From NCBI GenBank assembly GCA_022749755.1, contig CM040451.1:6895871-6959870 (forward strand): DNA of 64,000 nt. The letters are read 5' to 3'. The position numbers were made by a program, and so were the translations under genes. The notes under the pieces were generated by a model, which was not told the DNA's origin, did no database searches, and saw nothing but the letters and a program-made list of their open reading frames with translations. This DNA is from Azadirachta indica (Eukaryota > Streptophyta > Magnoliopsida > Sapindales > Meliaceae). Shown here piece by piece: positions 12,330 to 24,600 of the stretch. Every line of letters begins with the position of its first letter. Positions within the stretch are counted from its first letter, which is position 1.

Positions 12330-14160
12330 AAATATCTTTATCCTTGTTCCTGTGACTTAGTTGAGCAGAATCTTGACCATCTTTAGACTGTTAGCGGAAT
12401 TATGTTGATTAAGGACCCTATATCTACGAACTCCTATCCAATAGGGATTTTGCTGATTTCAACTACCAAGTAGAGAGGCTTATGGTAATCTAGCTTTTTT
12501 TCTGTTAGATCTTCATTAGAGAAAAAAAGGGCATTGGCTATCTCCAAATAGGTGGGTTGACATGTGTTTCTGTAATATAATATATGGGACCATACTATGT
12601 AGAGATCTTGACAAGAGTCTCTGTCATGCCTCTTCATGCGTCAGGTCTATGGTCTAATTGGTCGAAGAGAGACCTGAATTTTGGGTTTCATTAGAATGCC
12701 TTTATCATTATTATCTGATATTTTTCTTGTTCTTCTTTTGCAGAATCTTTGGGTGAGTCGACATCAATTTTGGTTGCCTTATTATCCTTGGTACCTAGGG
12801 CAATCTCAACTAACGATGTAGTGGATACTATGGTGTGATGTGGTAGTGGATTGATGTCTACGTTCTGCCTTTGAGGAGGCAGGACCAGCATACCTTCTGT
12901 GATTTTCTCGTAGACAAGGTTTTGGATATACCTGTATTACCTTGTGCTGTAGCTTATCGAATTGATTAGAGTGACAGAATTTAGGGCTGTTTTGATCTTT
13001 TTTTGAGGCTTCTTGTAGAAAGGATAAGGATTTGAATATGCCATCTTTAGTCTATCTGTCTAGAATCTCTTTGAGTTTAGCGTTGTTGTAAAGGATAGGT
13101 TGTTCAGGTAGAAGTTCCCTTCGAGGTTAGTTTCTATTTAGGGAGCTTTTCACTTCTCTACATACATCATATGTGATGTCCCTTTCTTGGATTTTCTTGT
13201 CATAGGGTGTTTCATTGAAAGAGTTGTCCTTCTTGCTGACTTTATAAGTTGATTGAACATCCCTAAGTTAAGGTTTTTGAGATAAACTTGATAATCAAAT
13301 AATATATTATTCAAGCGTATTTCCACAATCTCTTTTTCTTTCTTCTGTTCATGGCATTCCAACATAAGGTTACAAAATCATTTCATGAAATCCATGAGAG
13401 GTTTTGAATATTGTTGCTTGATGGCGTGAAGTTGGAGCAATGTTACTCGTTCTTCACTCTGTTTATATTTTTGATAGAATTTTGTAGCCAAGTATCGCCA
13501 TAAATGTATAGACCTTGGTGGCAAGGCGGTGTACTAGGAATATGCCAGACTTATCAATAATTTTGCGAACTTTCTTAGTCATAGCGTGTACCCCAAGCGC
13601 ATCTATAAATTGCGTGATGTATTATTTAAGGTTTCCTTCTTTCTTGTTAAAGAACATGACCTTTAGTGTCTCATACCTTTTTGGATATGATTTTTGCATG
13701 ATCTTTTCTAGATAAGGTGGGAGTAGTGCGTATTCTGTCTCCAACGTGGCAGAGTTCTGCATGCATTATTTTACAAGGGATATTATATTTTCAGATGTTG
13801 AGGGTAACTTGAGTTTCATGTGATGGTTGATTTACGAAAGCCCCTAGTGTAATTCCTTCAGGTGCTGTTTGGTTCCTAATTGCTGGCTAAAGAGAAGGAT
13901 TGGGAGGCCCTATTGCTATCGTCATGCAGAGGTCCTTCATCTCTCTATGTGTATTCTACATCATTTGGATGATTATTATAGCATTAAAGTAACTGATATT
14001 TTGGTCGTTACCTTGTTTTTCTTGAGTGTTACCAATGGGTGCTAAAGCTATCGTCCTTTGTTTAGAAGATTTTGCTTGATTATCCCCATTGTTTTGGTTG
14101 TTACTCCTTATAACATCTATATTTTGTAAGATTCTAGCCAAACTCCACGGTAAAGTCATC
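12330..14160 (-). pseudogene. Tat gag and protease remnant
   Basis: Three gag islands are readable: about 14159-13956, 13365-13150 (with an R-K-S-K-K-G-T-S-x-M-M-Y-V-E-K segment) and 12891-12691. Downstream, 12500-12434 gives F-S-N-E-D-L-T and H-K-P-L-Y-[LI]-x-V-E. After a stop comes V-D-I-G-S-x-[IL]-N-I-I-P-L, matching the aspartic protease active site D-[NT/S]-G-S with Asn replaced by Ile. A weak primer-binding-site candidate lies just inside the 5' LTR, at about 14165-14145 read on the minus strand; it resembles the tRNA-Arg-type site of Tat elements but is not certain. Confidence 0.65.
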
Positions 14161-14165
14161 TATAA

Positions 14166-15947
14166 TATTTGCAAGGAAGTCTACCTAATCAATGTATTGA
14201 ATCATGATTGATTGATCGCTGACATAGACCTAATATTACTCTATGTGCACTTCAATATTATTGGGCCTCTAGATCCAAATCAATCTTTCATACACCTTTT
14301 GTGAGTTGCAGGGAGTAAGATCCATTATATCTCTTAGATCGTAATAATAGGTGGCAATAACAGATCCTTCTGTTCAAATTCAAGCCAGTCTTAGTACTTA
14401 TGTAAAGAAACACAATGGTTAATAGTGAATCGTAATCATGAAGGAATTAGATCGATATTAAAGGAACTTACTCGTGGCAGTATTGAAAACAACTAATTGT
14501 GATTAATGAATTAAGGTTATAGACATGGTGATTTTGGGCGTTGATCTTTTTTTAAGTATTTTTTAAGTATAGAAGCAGCAATAGGTGGTGGTTGTAGATC
14601 CTTTTGTTTAAATCCAAGCCAATCTTAGTATTCAATGCAAAGAAACATAATAGTATAACGATGAATTATAATCATGAAGGAATTAGATCGATATTAAAGG
14701 AACTTACTCGTGGCAGTATTGAAAACAACTAATTGTGATTAATGAATTAAGGTTATAGACAAGATGATTTTGGGCGTTGAGCTTTTTTTAAGTATTTTTT
14801 AAGTATAGAAGCAGCAATAGGTGGTGGTTGTAGATCCTTTTGTTTAAATCCAAGCCAGTCTTAGTATTCAATGCAAAGAAACATAATAGTACAACGATGA
14901 ATTATAATCATGAAGGAATTAGATTGATATTGAAGGAACTCGCTTGTAGCAGTATTCAATACGGCTAATTGGGATTGATGAATTAAGGTTACGTACAAGG
15001 TAATTTTGGAGCCTAAAACAACCAAATTTAAACCAAATGGACACAAAAAGGACGACAGGACAACAAGGTAGTGTTTAGGGTTGGAAAGAGCTATAAGTAA
15101 TTTTCCAAAACGTAAGCCAATAATCATGAGTGCTGCTGAAGGCGAAGTTGCTCTTCGAAGGCATGATTTTGGGTTCATGAAGGGTTCGACCTTGATGCTG
15201 CATTGTGATGTTATGTTTATCAGAATGTTGTCCCTTTGGTTGTGGAGTCATGAGTTTATATATTGTATGATGTGGAGTTGTAGTAGAATAAGACTAGCTC
15301 ATGTAATCCTATTCTAATACAAGTTAAACTCACATAAAACAAGACTTAGAGTTTAAATTAGTGTAATTTAATCCTATTTGAAAAAGGTGTTTAAGGATTT
15401 ATACTTGTGATAAAACATCTCTCCTAATTATTCTTAATTAAAATAATACAGTTATCTTAACTAATTCTAATTGGAAGAGGATTAAAGACTCGTACTTATA
15501 ATGAAATACTTTGTTTCAATAATTTACTTGCAATAAAATATCTTTTTTAGTTAATCCTAATTAGAATAAAATACTTAAATACTTATTCTAATTAATGCTA
15601 TTTTAATTAAAATAAGGTTTTACGCTAAAAAGGGCTCTAGAATTTTGGATTTTTTTTTTTTAAAACAAAGAAGTCTTTTTGAACATTTTGTATTTTTTAT
15701 GCATTAGTTTAATCATATAATGGATTATTTAAGCCTAAGTACCCCTCAAGTGAGATAGGTGTAGGATATTATGTCAATTTGGACCATATTTTGGGTTACT
15801 TTAACCTTTCACACCACGAGCCATAATTCTTGCTCCAAAGAGTGGTTTGGACCTAGTTGCACTTTGTGTACACATTACTTGATAAAATGACGTAGTTTCG
15901 CCCGTAGGCTTGGGTTTGGGTTCATGATCAATTTTCCTATATCATCA
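14166..15947 (-). repeat. 5' LTR of the Tat element (expanded)
   Basis: Collinear with 1912-3361 but about 330 bp longer because a roughly 240-bp unit is tandemly repeated. The plus-strand left end reads TATTTGCAAGG where the partner has TGTTCGTGGG. The right end is TATCATCA at 15947. The homologous region around 15060-15210 gives a misleading open frame on both strands. Confidence 0.8.
14345..15005. repeat. Tandem repeat of about 240 bp inside the 5' LTR
   Basis: Nearly three copies (about 14345-14575, 14576-14815 and 14816-15005) share 'tgaaggaattagat' and 'ggtggtggttgtagatcc'. The first two are far more alike than either is to the single unit in the left LTR, so the duplication came after LTR divergence or was homogenised. 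Confidence 0.85.
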
Positions 15948-15949
15948 AT

Positions 15950-16105
15950 ATGTTATGACGCAATTTGAGACGATATATCAAAGATTAGCCCACATTGGGT
16001 TGATAGAGAAGCCTCTAAAAGATCAACACCACTCAATCATTGTTCCTTGAGATTATATAGCCCCTGAAAATAAAGTTGACAAAAAAGGTTGTTCCTATGT
16101 ATTCT
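15950..16105 (-). pseudogene. RLP fragment (LRR receptor-like protein, N-terminal part)
   Basis: It aligns with 30110-30255 and 51060-51225 and, inverted, with the plus-strand RLP at about 46240-46390. It is too short and broken to show a full leucine-rich repeat. Identification rests on these paralogues. It is cut on the left by the Tat element and on the right by the plastid patchwork. Confidence 0.55.
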
Positions 16106-16169
16106 CACTTTAAATGCACTCTGATAGTGCCTACTCAGTTTATATGGTCTTACTAAGAACCATTAAGCT

Positions 16170-17010
16170 TTGATATACCATAATCCCGTGTGTATATGGT
16201 TTGCAACCATATATGTATCTAATTAATCCATTCTATTTCAGTGTACCATAATGCATTCTATTTCGTGTAGCATAATCCATTCTATTTAGACTTCAACAAA
16301 GGAAGCGCAAACCTCTTTGATGGAAGAACTTTTTTTGTCTTGGTCCCAATTCAACACTAAACAAATCTGAATTAATTGAATACTTGTATAAAAAATTCCC
16401 CAAGTGGGTTTGCCCTTTCTATAAAGGACATAATTGACAACTCGAAATTTTATTCAATCCGTTTCCTTCTTCTTGTTGCTGGATATCTCGTTTGTACACA
16501 TCTTCTCTTGGTTTCCCGAGCCTATAGTGAGTTACAGACAGAGTTCGAAAAGGTCAAATCTTTGATGATTCCATCATACATGATTGAGTTGTGAAAACTT
16601 CTGGATAGGTATCCCACATCTGAACTAAGTTCTTTCTGGTTAAAGAATCTCTTTCTAGTTGCTCTGGAACAATTAGGAGATTCTCTAGAAGAAATACGGG
16701 GTTCTGCTTTTGGCGGCAACATGCTATGGGGTGGTGGTCCTGCGGATGAGGTTAAATCAATACATTCTAAGACGAAAGATTTGAATATCAATTTCATCGA
16801 TCTCATAAGTATCATACTAAATCCCATCAATCGAATCCATTTTTTGATATAAAATTTTTACCCAAGGACTATCACTGAAATAGAATGGATTAATACATTT
16901 CGTGTGTACCATAATCCCGTGTGTATATGTTTTATATGTATCAAGTAAAGGTGAACCCATTGTGCTATAGATATACCATAACCCCGTGTGTATATGGTCG
17001 GCAACCATTA
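16170..17010. repeat. Short dispersed repeat inside the plastid patchwork
   Basis: The motif 'accataa[tc]cccgtgtgtata' occurs at about 16178, 16909 and 16976. 'Ccattctattt' occurs repeatedly at 16220-16290 and inverted at 16877-16890. These copies sit at joins between plastid pieces and look like filler copied during end joining. Confidence 0.7.
16376..16850 (+). pseudogene. ycf2: Plastid ycf2 fragment
   Basis: From about 16440 the plus-strand translation follows the N-terminal part of plastid Ycf2: [10 protein letters not shown], then [16 protein letters not shown]. After a stop at 16591-16593 it continues L-D-R-Y-P-T-S-E-L and [16 protein letters not shown]. It ends near G-N-M-L-W-G-G-G and [10 protein letters not shown]. 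Ycf2 is a very large AAA-type ATPase-like plastid protein, so this is only a small piece. It cannot be expressed as Ycf2 here. A mitochondrial intermediate cannot be excluded. Confidence 0.9.
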
Positions 17011-17118
17011 TGTGGCACAGGGTTACATCCCGTACGAAGAAAATTCGGTACTTATATTGTTAGTACCAGCTATTCATTTTTGTCCAAATGAAATACGTAT
17101 TCATTATCACAAAATGGT

Positions 17119-17410
17119 CTAATGAAATACGTATTCATTTTGTAATAGAGTTATGGTTTTATCTTTGTTAGGACCGAATTGATACAAAACTCTTATGTCA
17201 ACACAGAACCATTCTTCTTCGTCCCGATCCCGATAAGGAAAAGGGCTAATTTTTAACAAAGTTTTCGTGTTGTTGATTCCTAGGCGTAGTGCCTCTTCCC
17301 CTATACCGCCTATTGGTACTAATGTAGTAGGGTTCACCTGCAATACATAACCTATAGGTGTAACCTTTCGCTCAATATTAGAATCGACAATTGAAGTAAA
17401 AGCTTTTGAG
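17119..17410 (-). pseudogene. Unassigned, probably organelle-derived coding fragment
   Basis: A minus-strand reading frame (open 17343-17119 and continuing upstream to about 17410) lies between the ycf2 and psbT pieces. It has an acidic/basic stretch P-Y-R-D-R-D-E-E-E-W-F and a P-T-T-L-V-P-I-G-G-I-G segment. Its base composition is higher in GC than the neighbouring nuclear DNA. I did not recognise the protein. The location suggests plastid or mitochondrial origin, but that is inference. Confidence 0.35.
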
Positions 17411-17451
17411 TATTCAGAGATAATATCAATACATTCATCTCTATGGAGTAG

Positions 17452-17544
<93 letters not shown>

Positions 17545-17622
17545 AATGATTTTCCATTATATCAATTGAAGTAATGGGCCTCTTGATATTGAGAATCCAA
17601 TACACCTGTTCCAATTGGCTGG

Positions 17623-18106
17623 GGGCATTTTCTCTACCTCTTCTTACCCTGACAAAGTAGGGGCACCTTGTGTCCTTGAACCGATAACCATCTTTCGGTT
17701 AACCTAGCCTCCTCCGTCCCTCGGGACCAACAAGGGGTAGTACAGGAATATTCACCTGTTGTCCATTGACTACGCTTTTCGGCCTGATCTTAGGCCCTGA
17801 CTCACCCTCCGTGGAAGAACCTTGCAGAGGAACCCTTGGGTTTTTGGCACATTGGATTCTCGCCAATGTTTGCGTTACTTAAGTCGACATTCTCGCTTCC
17901 ACTTCATCCACCGCTGCTCGCGCGGTGCTTCCCTCTAAGGCAGAACGCTCCCTTACCGATGCATTTTTACATCCCATAGCTTCGGTAGATTGCTTAGCCT
18001 CGTTCATCTTCGGCGCAAGAGCGCTCGATCAGTGAGCTATTACACACTCTTTCAAGGGTGGCTGCTTCTAGGCAAACCTCCTGGCTATCTTTGCACCCCT
18101 ACCTCT
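17623..18106 (-). pseudogene. rrn23: Plastid 23S rRNA gene fragment
   Basis: About 480 bp on the minus strand match an interior segment of plastid 23S rRNA. It includes the conserved run AAGAGTGTGTAATAGCTCAC (minus strand, about 18056-18037), and the block around the Y-shaped 'GTGAATATTCCTGTAC' (about 17752-17737). The 5' and 3' thirds of the gene are missing and it is out of plastid context, so it is not a functional rRNA gene. High sequence preservation suggests a fairly recent transfer. Confidence 0.92.
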
Positions 18107-18381
18107 ACACTTTAAATGCACTTCGTAAAATCGATTTTCCATTATATCATGCACTCTGATACCCCGGTAGTGCTTATTTACTCCGACGGCATCCCCAAGA
18201 GTATAGTTGGGGCACAATCCATTAGTTGGCCATTATGACCATTTCCATTATGACCATTAACTAATTGGCCATTATGTACTCTGATTAGTTTGACTGGGTC
18301 CAACTAATCTTTAAATCATCTCCTGACTGGGTCTCAATGCACTCTGATTTTAATAGGCACTATCAGAGTGCATTTAAAGTG

Positions 18382-19090
18382 TGAAGATTAGAAAGGAGAG
18401 GGTTAGGCTAGTTATTAGCAATTGTAAGAAGAGAAAAAGTATGAAATTTTATCACGAAAAAGAAGGTACGCGGGACAATAGTATTGGTTGATGAAAATGT
18501 AAAAACAATAAAAATAGAATTAAAAAATGTAGATCATGTACTAACCAATGCTATTATATCGTGTCAGCTGGCATCTTATAATTTCTACAAAGAGCGTAGT
18601 TTTAATATTACTATATATTGTAAAGTTATATGCAATTGTACAAATTTAGAATTTTTGTTCGCTTACTTCAAGTAGATTTTGGCATAAAAAAATCAGTATA
18701 TATAGTTGCAATCATCAGTTGAGCACTAGATCTCAGCTGAAATCTTTGGAAATGTTTTGTGAAGTAAGAAGGAGTTGATTCCTTGAAAGCTTAACATTTG
18801 TTATATGTTTTGATTAAACAATTTACATTTTGAGAGTTACAAGAAATAGTAACAGAAGGGAGCAAACTTCCTTAAATGTAAATCAAGGAAGTCATTTTAT
18901 TTTAAACATAAATGTACTTTAAAGTTAATTTTTTTTAAAGTATTATATATGTAAATGTACATCAAAATTTTTCGATGTGAGTCAAACTTGTCTGAGACAT
19001 ATGTTTTTGTATTATTCCAAAAGATTTTATGACTTAAATCAACTAGAACTTATGATATTCATTCAACTGTTAAGATTTCAAAAAATGGCA
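18382..19090 (-). repeat. RLP-upstream repeat module, copy at 18.4-19.1 kb
   Basis: It matches 31350-32000, 32090-32700 and 51680-51900 in order: a palindromic MITE (18470-18567), 'atttgcttacttcaagtag' type sequence, 'cagctgaaatctttgg', 'gaaggagttgatt' and 'tgtaaatgtacatcaaa'. In the better-preserved copies this segment lies directly upstream of minus-strand RLP genes, so it is probably promoter or 5' flank DNA, now detached from a gene. Confidence 0.7.
18470..18567. mobile_element. Palindromic MITE, copy A
   Basis: Terminal inverted repeats related to GGTATAATAGTATTGGTTGA close a hairpin of about 100 bp. Left arm 'gacaatagtattggttgat', right arm 'ctaaccaatgctattatatc'. It is one of five copies in the window, and the TIRs have a few mismatches here. 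Confidence 0.7.
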
Positions 19091-19094
19091 AAGG

Positions 19095-19375
19095 TAGGCA
19101 CACTCTATAGTAAATGATTGGAGGCTAGGAAGTTGGGTGATGCAATCATGTATATTTCCTCTGAGAGAGTGGTCGGCGGAAAGCAAGAATTAGGTCTGGG
19201 TCCTTCCAAAATATTCAGTGTAATAAAGATCACTTGCAGGTTTTCAAGATGAATACGAGAGGTGGAATATCACTTATTTTTTTGTTTATGTCAAGTCTAA
19301 AATTCCTGAATTTGAAAAGTTCATTATAGAAGTAGGTTTCGTCCCCCTGAAGTAAACAATGTGTTGCGAAGAAAT
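19095..19375 (-). pseudogene. RLP fragment (middle LRR part)
   Basis: It aligns with 50425-50725 of the minus-strand RLP pseudogene: 'ggaggctaggaagttgg' versus 'ggaggctgggaagttgg', then 'gtccttccaaa', then 'ctgaagtaaacaat'. Only an LRR scrap is left. About 19380-20040 has no recognisable gene. Confidence 0.6.
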
Positions 19376-20847
19376 AGAATGATATGGTCTACATGGTTAT
19401 ATTGGGAAGATATAGTCTATCAAAGTATTAAGGAATATTATAATTGTCTGTTTAACCAACATAATCCACCCTATAGTGTATATGCCATTTTATTTTATTG
19501 TCCTGATTGCAACACATGCAAATTCGAATTTGATGGTTGCTTAAATCAATTTATTCTTTTTAGGTTCAATCTTTTGGCATACATTGTGATTTATGATAGA
19601 CTAGTCCAGTTTTATTTTTCTGAGATACACTTACGATATGTCTAGTGACATAAAAAAAATGATATTAAATAATAATAAATTTTGTTGATGGTTTATTTTG
19701 AAAGAAAATCATTTAATTTCACATTGGATTCTTTTGCTTGTTGTAGAGCCCGCTGTTGAAACTAACCTATAATAGAGGACAAGTGTAAGGTTTCTTGTTA
19801 TTAATTGCTTTCTATATATAGTCTTGCAAAATTGAACTTGTGAATTTAAAGTTTTGACATGCTTGCAATAACTTTTGCCTTTATCTATACATCTTTCATT
19901 CATGTATATTCAAACAATCTCCTCTATTTTAGTTGGACTTGTTGAAGATTACCTTATAACTGTCTACCATTTGCAATCTTATATATACGTATCGACATTT
20001 TACTCACAATTCAATTTAAATTCAATAGCGCATTCTTCTGTAGAACAAAGTAAATTAAATGGCACCGTTATTTTTCATGCTCTCTTTCCCCTTATCCATA
20101 GCTTCCGCAGATCCGAAGATAGATTATAAATTTCGTCCTTTCTTTAATCGATACAAAGGTGGTAGCGTCAAGAGGCTCATAGGAAATGAGTTCATTCCTG
20201 CATCTCTTGATCTTAAAACAAATATCAAATCCAAAGACAATGTACATTTACCTTAATGCAATCTCTCTTGTAGAATTTACATCTCCAACTCCAACAACAC
20301 CATCAAACAAAAACTTTCCCTTCTAGTTTACTTGCACGGTGGTGGCTTTATCTTCTTTAACCCTCTCTTCGTTAAGCACCATAAGTACCTCAACACCTTA
20401 GTCTTCGAAGCTAAGATCATTGTAGTCTTAGTTCAATATAGAAGAGCGCTAGAAAATCCTATCCCTCGTGCTTTAGAGGATTCTTGGGCTGTGTTCAAAT
20501 GGATTGCTTCCGATACTAGAGGAAAAGGCCCTGAGGATTAACTGAACACTTATGCTAAATTTTAGAAAGTGATTTTGTTAAGAGATAGTGTTGGTGCGAC
20601 TATAGCACACCTTATGGGCATAAGACAAGGCCAATAAAAACTTGATGGTTTTAACATTGACGGTATTAATTTGCATTTTCTATTTTTTTAAGGTACAAAA
20701 TCTATTGTTAGTGAGACAACTAAAGCGCAAGAGAGAGTTGGCGTTGACCGTTTATAGTGAATTGCTTCTCCAAGCACAATTGGTTCTCATGACTAGTTGA
20801 CTAATTCAGCGACTGATCTGAAATTGTCGAGCCTGAGATGCAGTAGG

Positions 20848-21611
20848 TATTGGGTTGGGTTTTCTTGTTTGTGGAGATGACCCGAATTTCTTTTTAATAG
20901 TGATTAAACCTAATTAATTCAAAGATATTTTGGTCTTTTCTTAAGTAGAGTTTAATGCTTTAATTTTTGTTGTAATATATATATGTGTATGAAGAAGAGA
21001 AAATAGACACTGTTCATCGTTTTAGAGAGAGTGGATACTGTTCATGAGAAAGAGGAGAATAGTAAATTTAGAACAGTTTTGATCAAGTGGCTGATTGGAG
21101 GTCGATTTGTGGTCTGATTAAGTTGAGATTTTACTAATAGTTTTCTGAGTCAGAGGACTAAATTTTGAACTGTGAAGATCAGATTTGGAGCTCTCTTTGT
21201 CCAGATTTTGTAATTAGAAGTTAGGCCATAATTTGGTGATGTTTTCTTAAACTGTCTCTAATTTCTTTGTAGATTTTGATTGTTTGCCAAGATTGCGTGA
21301 TAGTGAGAATGTTGTAAATGTATATCTCTAGTTTCAACTAGACAGAAATTGTGTATTTCTATTAATTGATTATAGTGAGAATTTTTGGGTGGACTATAGT
21401 CCTGTGGTTTTTACTTCTCACATTGGGGAGATTTTTCATATTAAAATTGATTGTGTTATGGTTGTTTTGTTGATGATGTGGTTGCTGTCCAAGAATTAAT
21501 TTTGCGTCTGAGATTGTTGCTTTATTTGTTTGTTTCCTATTAAGTTTACGCAAGAGGAGATAAAGTTATTGTTGTATTTTTGCAATTGTTTTGTATTAGT
21601 TTATCCTAATA
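20848..21611 (+). repeat. 5' LTR of copia 1
   Basis: 764 bp, clearly similar to 25645-26402 along its length. It contains a TATA-like 'tataatatatatatg' (about 20970) and runs of polypyrimidine typical of LTR promoters. Confidence 0.9.
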
Positions 21612-21614
21612 AAG

Positions 21615-21627
21615 TGGTATCAGAGCT
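21615..21627 (+). other. Primer binding site of copia 1
   Basis: TGGTATCAGAGCT lies three bases after the 5' LTR. It is the standard initiator-tRNA-Met primer site of plant copia elements. Confidence 0.92.
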
Positions 21628-21660
21628 TTGATTATATTTATTTTATAACTCATGTTAAAT

Positions 21661-24600
21661 GATGAAAGTTAATATAAGTAGAATGGTTAACTTGAATGGT
21701 GCAAATTATCATTTATAGTAGGGAAAGATGGAGGATCTTTTATATGTGAAATATTATTATTTACCTGTGTTTAAGAAACAAAAACTTGATAATGAAACAG
21801 ATGCATAATGGAAGTTGCTTTATCATCAGGTGTGTGCGTATATCAGACAATGGGTAGATGACAATATTTCAAATCACATCAACAGAAAGAAAGATTCAAT
21901 TTCTTTGTGGAACAAGCTTGAAGAATTCTATACCAGAAAAAATTGAGATAATAAACTATTTTTGATAAAACAGATGATGAACTTGAAATATGGGGATAAA
22001 ATATCTATAGCAGAGCACTTGAATGCATTTCAAGGAATCATTAATTAGTTGGTTAGAATGAAAATCAAATTTGAAGATGAAGTATAAGGGTTATGGCTTT
22101 TAGGCACATTACCGGCCTTAAGGGAGACATTTGGAATGTCATTTTCTAACTTAACTCTTGATGATATTATCACTATAGAATTGGTTAAGAATAGTGTTCT
22201 GAATGAAAATGATAGAAGAAAGTCAAAGGATTTTTCACAGTCAGATATCTTAATCACAAAAAAGAAGGGGAGAAGTAAGAGTAGAGGTCCGAAGAACAAA
22301 GATAAAAGTAAAAGTAAGACCAACAAGTTTGCTAGTGTTGAATGCTATCATTGTGGCTTGAAGGGGCATATAAAGAAGTATTGTCGACAGTTTAAGCGAG
22401 ACAACAAGAAGGATAGAGGAAAGGAAAAGAAAAATGATGATAGCAGTGATGATGATAGAGTTGCTACTAGTGTAGATGACTTTCTTATTATTATATGATG
22501 ATGATGCTGTCAACCTTGTGTGCCATGAGACCAGTTAGGTAATTGATAGTGGTGCCTCCATTCATGCTACATTGCGAACGAAATTGTTTACATCTTTTAC
22601 ATTTAGTGATTTTGGAGATGTTAAGATGGGAAATAATGGTTTAGCTAAAGCCATAGGCATAGGAGATATGTGCTTGGAGACAAATAATGGCATGATGTTA
22701 TTGCTAAAAAATGTTAAGCATTTGCCTGATATTCGTTTGACTTGATTTTTACAGGTAAACTTGATGATGAGGGTTTCTTCAACAACTTTAGTGGTGGTAA
22801 ATGAAAACTTAGCAAAGGTTCCATAATTGCGGCTCTAGGAAAGAAATGTTTTTCATTATACTTTATGCAAGGAAAGATTGCAGACAACAGTATCAATACA
22901 ATGAAGATACAATTGACTTATGACATAGAAGACTTGGTCACATGAGTGAGAAGGGTTTGAATATTTTCGCCAAGAAGAATCTACTTTTTCGGTTGAAAAA
23001 TGAATTTTTGAAGAAGTGTGTTCATTGCTTGGCAGGGAAGCAAACTAGAATTGGTTTCAATACATCTCCACCTTTCAAGAAAATCAAGTATACTCGAACT
23101 AGTACATTCTAATGTTTGTGGCCCTTTGAAAACAAATACACTTAGTGGTGCTCTCTATTTTGTGACTTTTATAGATGATCACTTAAGGAAATTGTGAGTT
23201 TATACATTGAAGATAAAGGATCAAGTACTAGATGTGTTCAAACAGTTTCAGGTTTCAGTTAGGAGACAGATTATGAAGAAGTTGAAATGCATCAGAACTA
23301 ATAATGGGGCTAAGTATTTTGGATCATTTGATGAATATTATAGACAGTTAAGAATTTGTTATCAAAAGACACCTCTGAAGACCCCTTAATTAAATGGTCT
23401 AGATGAGAGGATGAATCAAATACTAGTTGAAAGAGTGAGATATTTGCTTTCACAAGCACAATTGCCAATATTTTTTTGGGGGGAGGCTTTGAATACAGTT
23501 GTACATGTATTAAATCTCACACCATGTGTTCCTTTAGACTTTGATGTTCCAGATAAAGTTTGGTCAGGAAAGGATATTGCTTATGATCATTTGCATGTCT
23601 TTGAATGTAAAGTATTTGTGCATATTCTTAAAGATGAGAGGTCTAAACTTGATGTTAAGATAAGACAGTGTGTATTTCTTGACTATGGTTAAGATGAGTT
23701 TGGCTACAAGTTTTATGATTCATTACAAAAGAAACTTGTAAAAAGTTGGATGCTGTATTCATGGAAGACTAAATACAGGATATTAAGAAGTCAAAAGAAG
23801 CAATGCCTCAATATAGAAATGCATTGATAGACTTAGATCTAGTTTCTCCTATACATGTTCTAGCACAACCTACAGATGAAGTCCAGGATGATTAGCATGG
23901 TATAAGTGATATTGACACTCATGCATAGGTTGAGATTGATGATGATATTCAGGATCAGTCACCTACATTAGAGGCTTTGCTAGATGCTCCATTTAAAAAA
24001 TCCACTCTAATCCGATAATTTTTAACACGTTATCTTGCAAGTGAGCATGTGTTACTAACTGATGAGGAAGAGCTCGAATGTTATGCAAAAATAGTGGAAA
24101 GTAAACACAAGAAGGAGTAGATCAATACCATGCAAGATGAGATGAAGTCACTGTATGAAAATCACGCATTTGAGTTGGTAAAGTTATTTATAGGTAAAAG
24201 AGCTTTAAAGAACAAATGGGTGTACAGAGCGAAACAAGAAGAACATACCTCACAGCCACGATACAAAGCCAAATTGGGCTGTCAAGGGATTTAGTTAAAA
24301 GAAAGGTGTTGACTTTGATGAAATTTTTTTCCAGTTGTCAAGATGTCATCCATTCGTGTTTGGGTATAACAGCTAGTCTTGATTTGGAGATTGAGTAGAT
24401 GAATGTAAAGACTGCTTTTCTATATTGGGACTTAAATTAAAGAAATTTATATGGAGTAATCAGAGGGTTTCAAAATAAAAGGAAAAGAAGACTGTGTGCA
24501 AGTTGAAGAAAAGCCTCTGTGGCTTGAAACAGACACTAAGACAGTGGTATAAGAAGTTTGAATTAGTTATGGGGAAGCAAGGCTATCAAAAAACTTCTTC

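Larger units (their letters stand above)
1912..15947 (-). mobile_element. Tat-lineage Ty3/gypsy LTR retrotransposon with antisense plant-mobile-domain ORF
   Basis: A 14.0-kb element on the minus strand. The 5' LTR is on the right (14166-15947) and the 3' LTR on the left (1912-3361). In element order come gag/protease remains (about 14160-12330), reverse transcriptase and RNase H (about 11320-10230), integrase (about 9840-9080), a tandem-repeat block (8620-7780), an opposite-strand plant-mobile-domain ORF (7230-3980) and a purine tract next to the 3' LTR. Large size, an extra antisense ORF and tandem repeats 3' of pol are known traits of the Tat group (Ogre, Retand, Huck and relatives). All ORFs are broken. 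The target duplication is eroded: ACACA on the left (1907-1911) against ATATG on the right (15948-15952), differing only by transitions. A related empty site near 30.1 kb supports both ends. Confidence 0.85.

Noticed and set aside
15081..15317. Open frames on both strands at 14861-15317
   Set aside because: They fall within the Tat LTR. The matching positions in the other LTR are not open.
16376..16594. A new small membrane protein
   Set aside because: The hydrophobic frame is a piece of plastid ycf2.
17623..18106. A functional rRNA gene
   Set aside because: Only an interior part of plastid 23S rRNA is present and it is embedded among unrelated plastid scraps.
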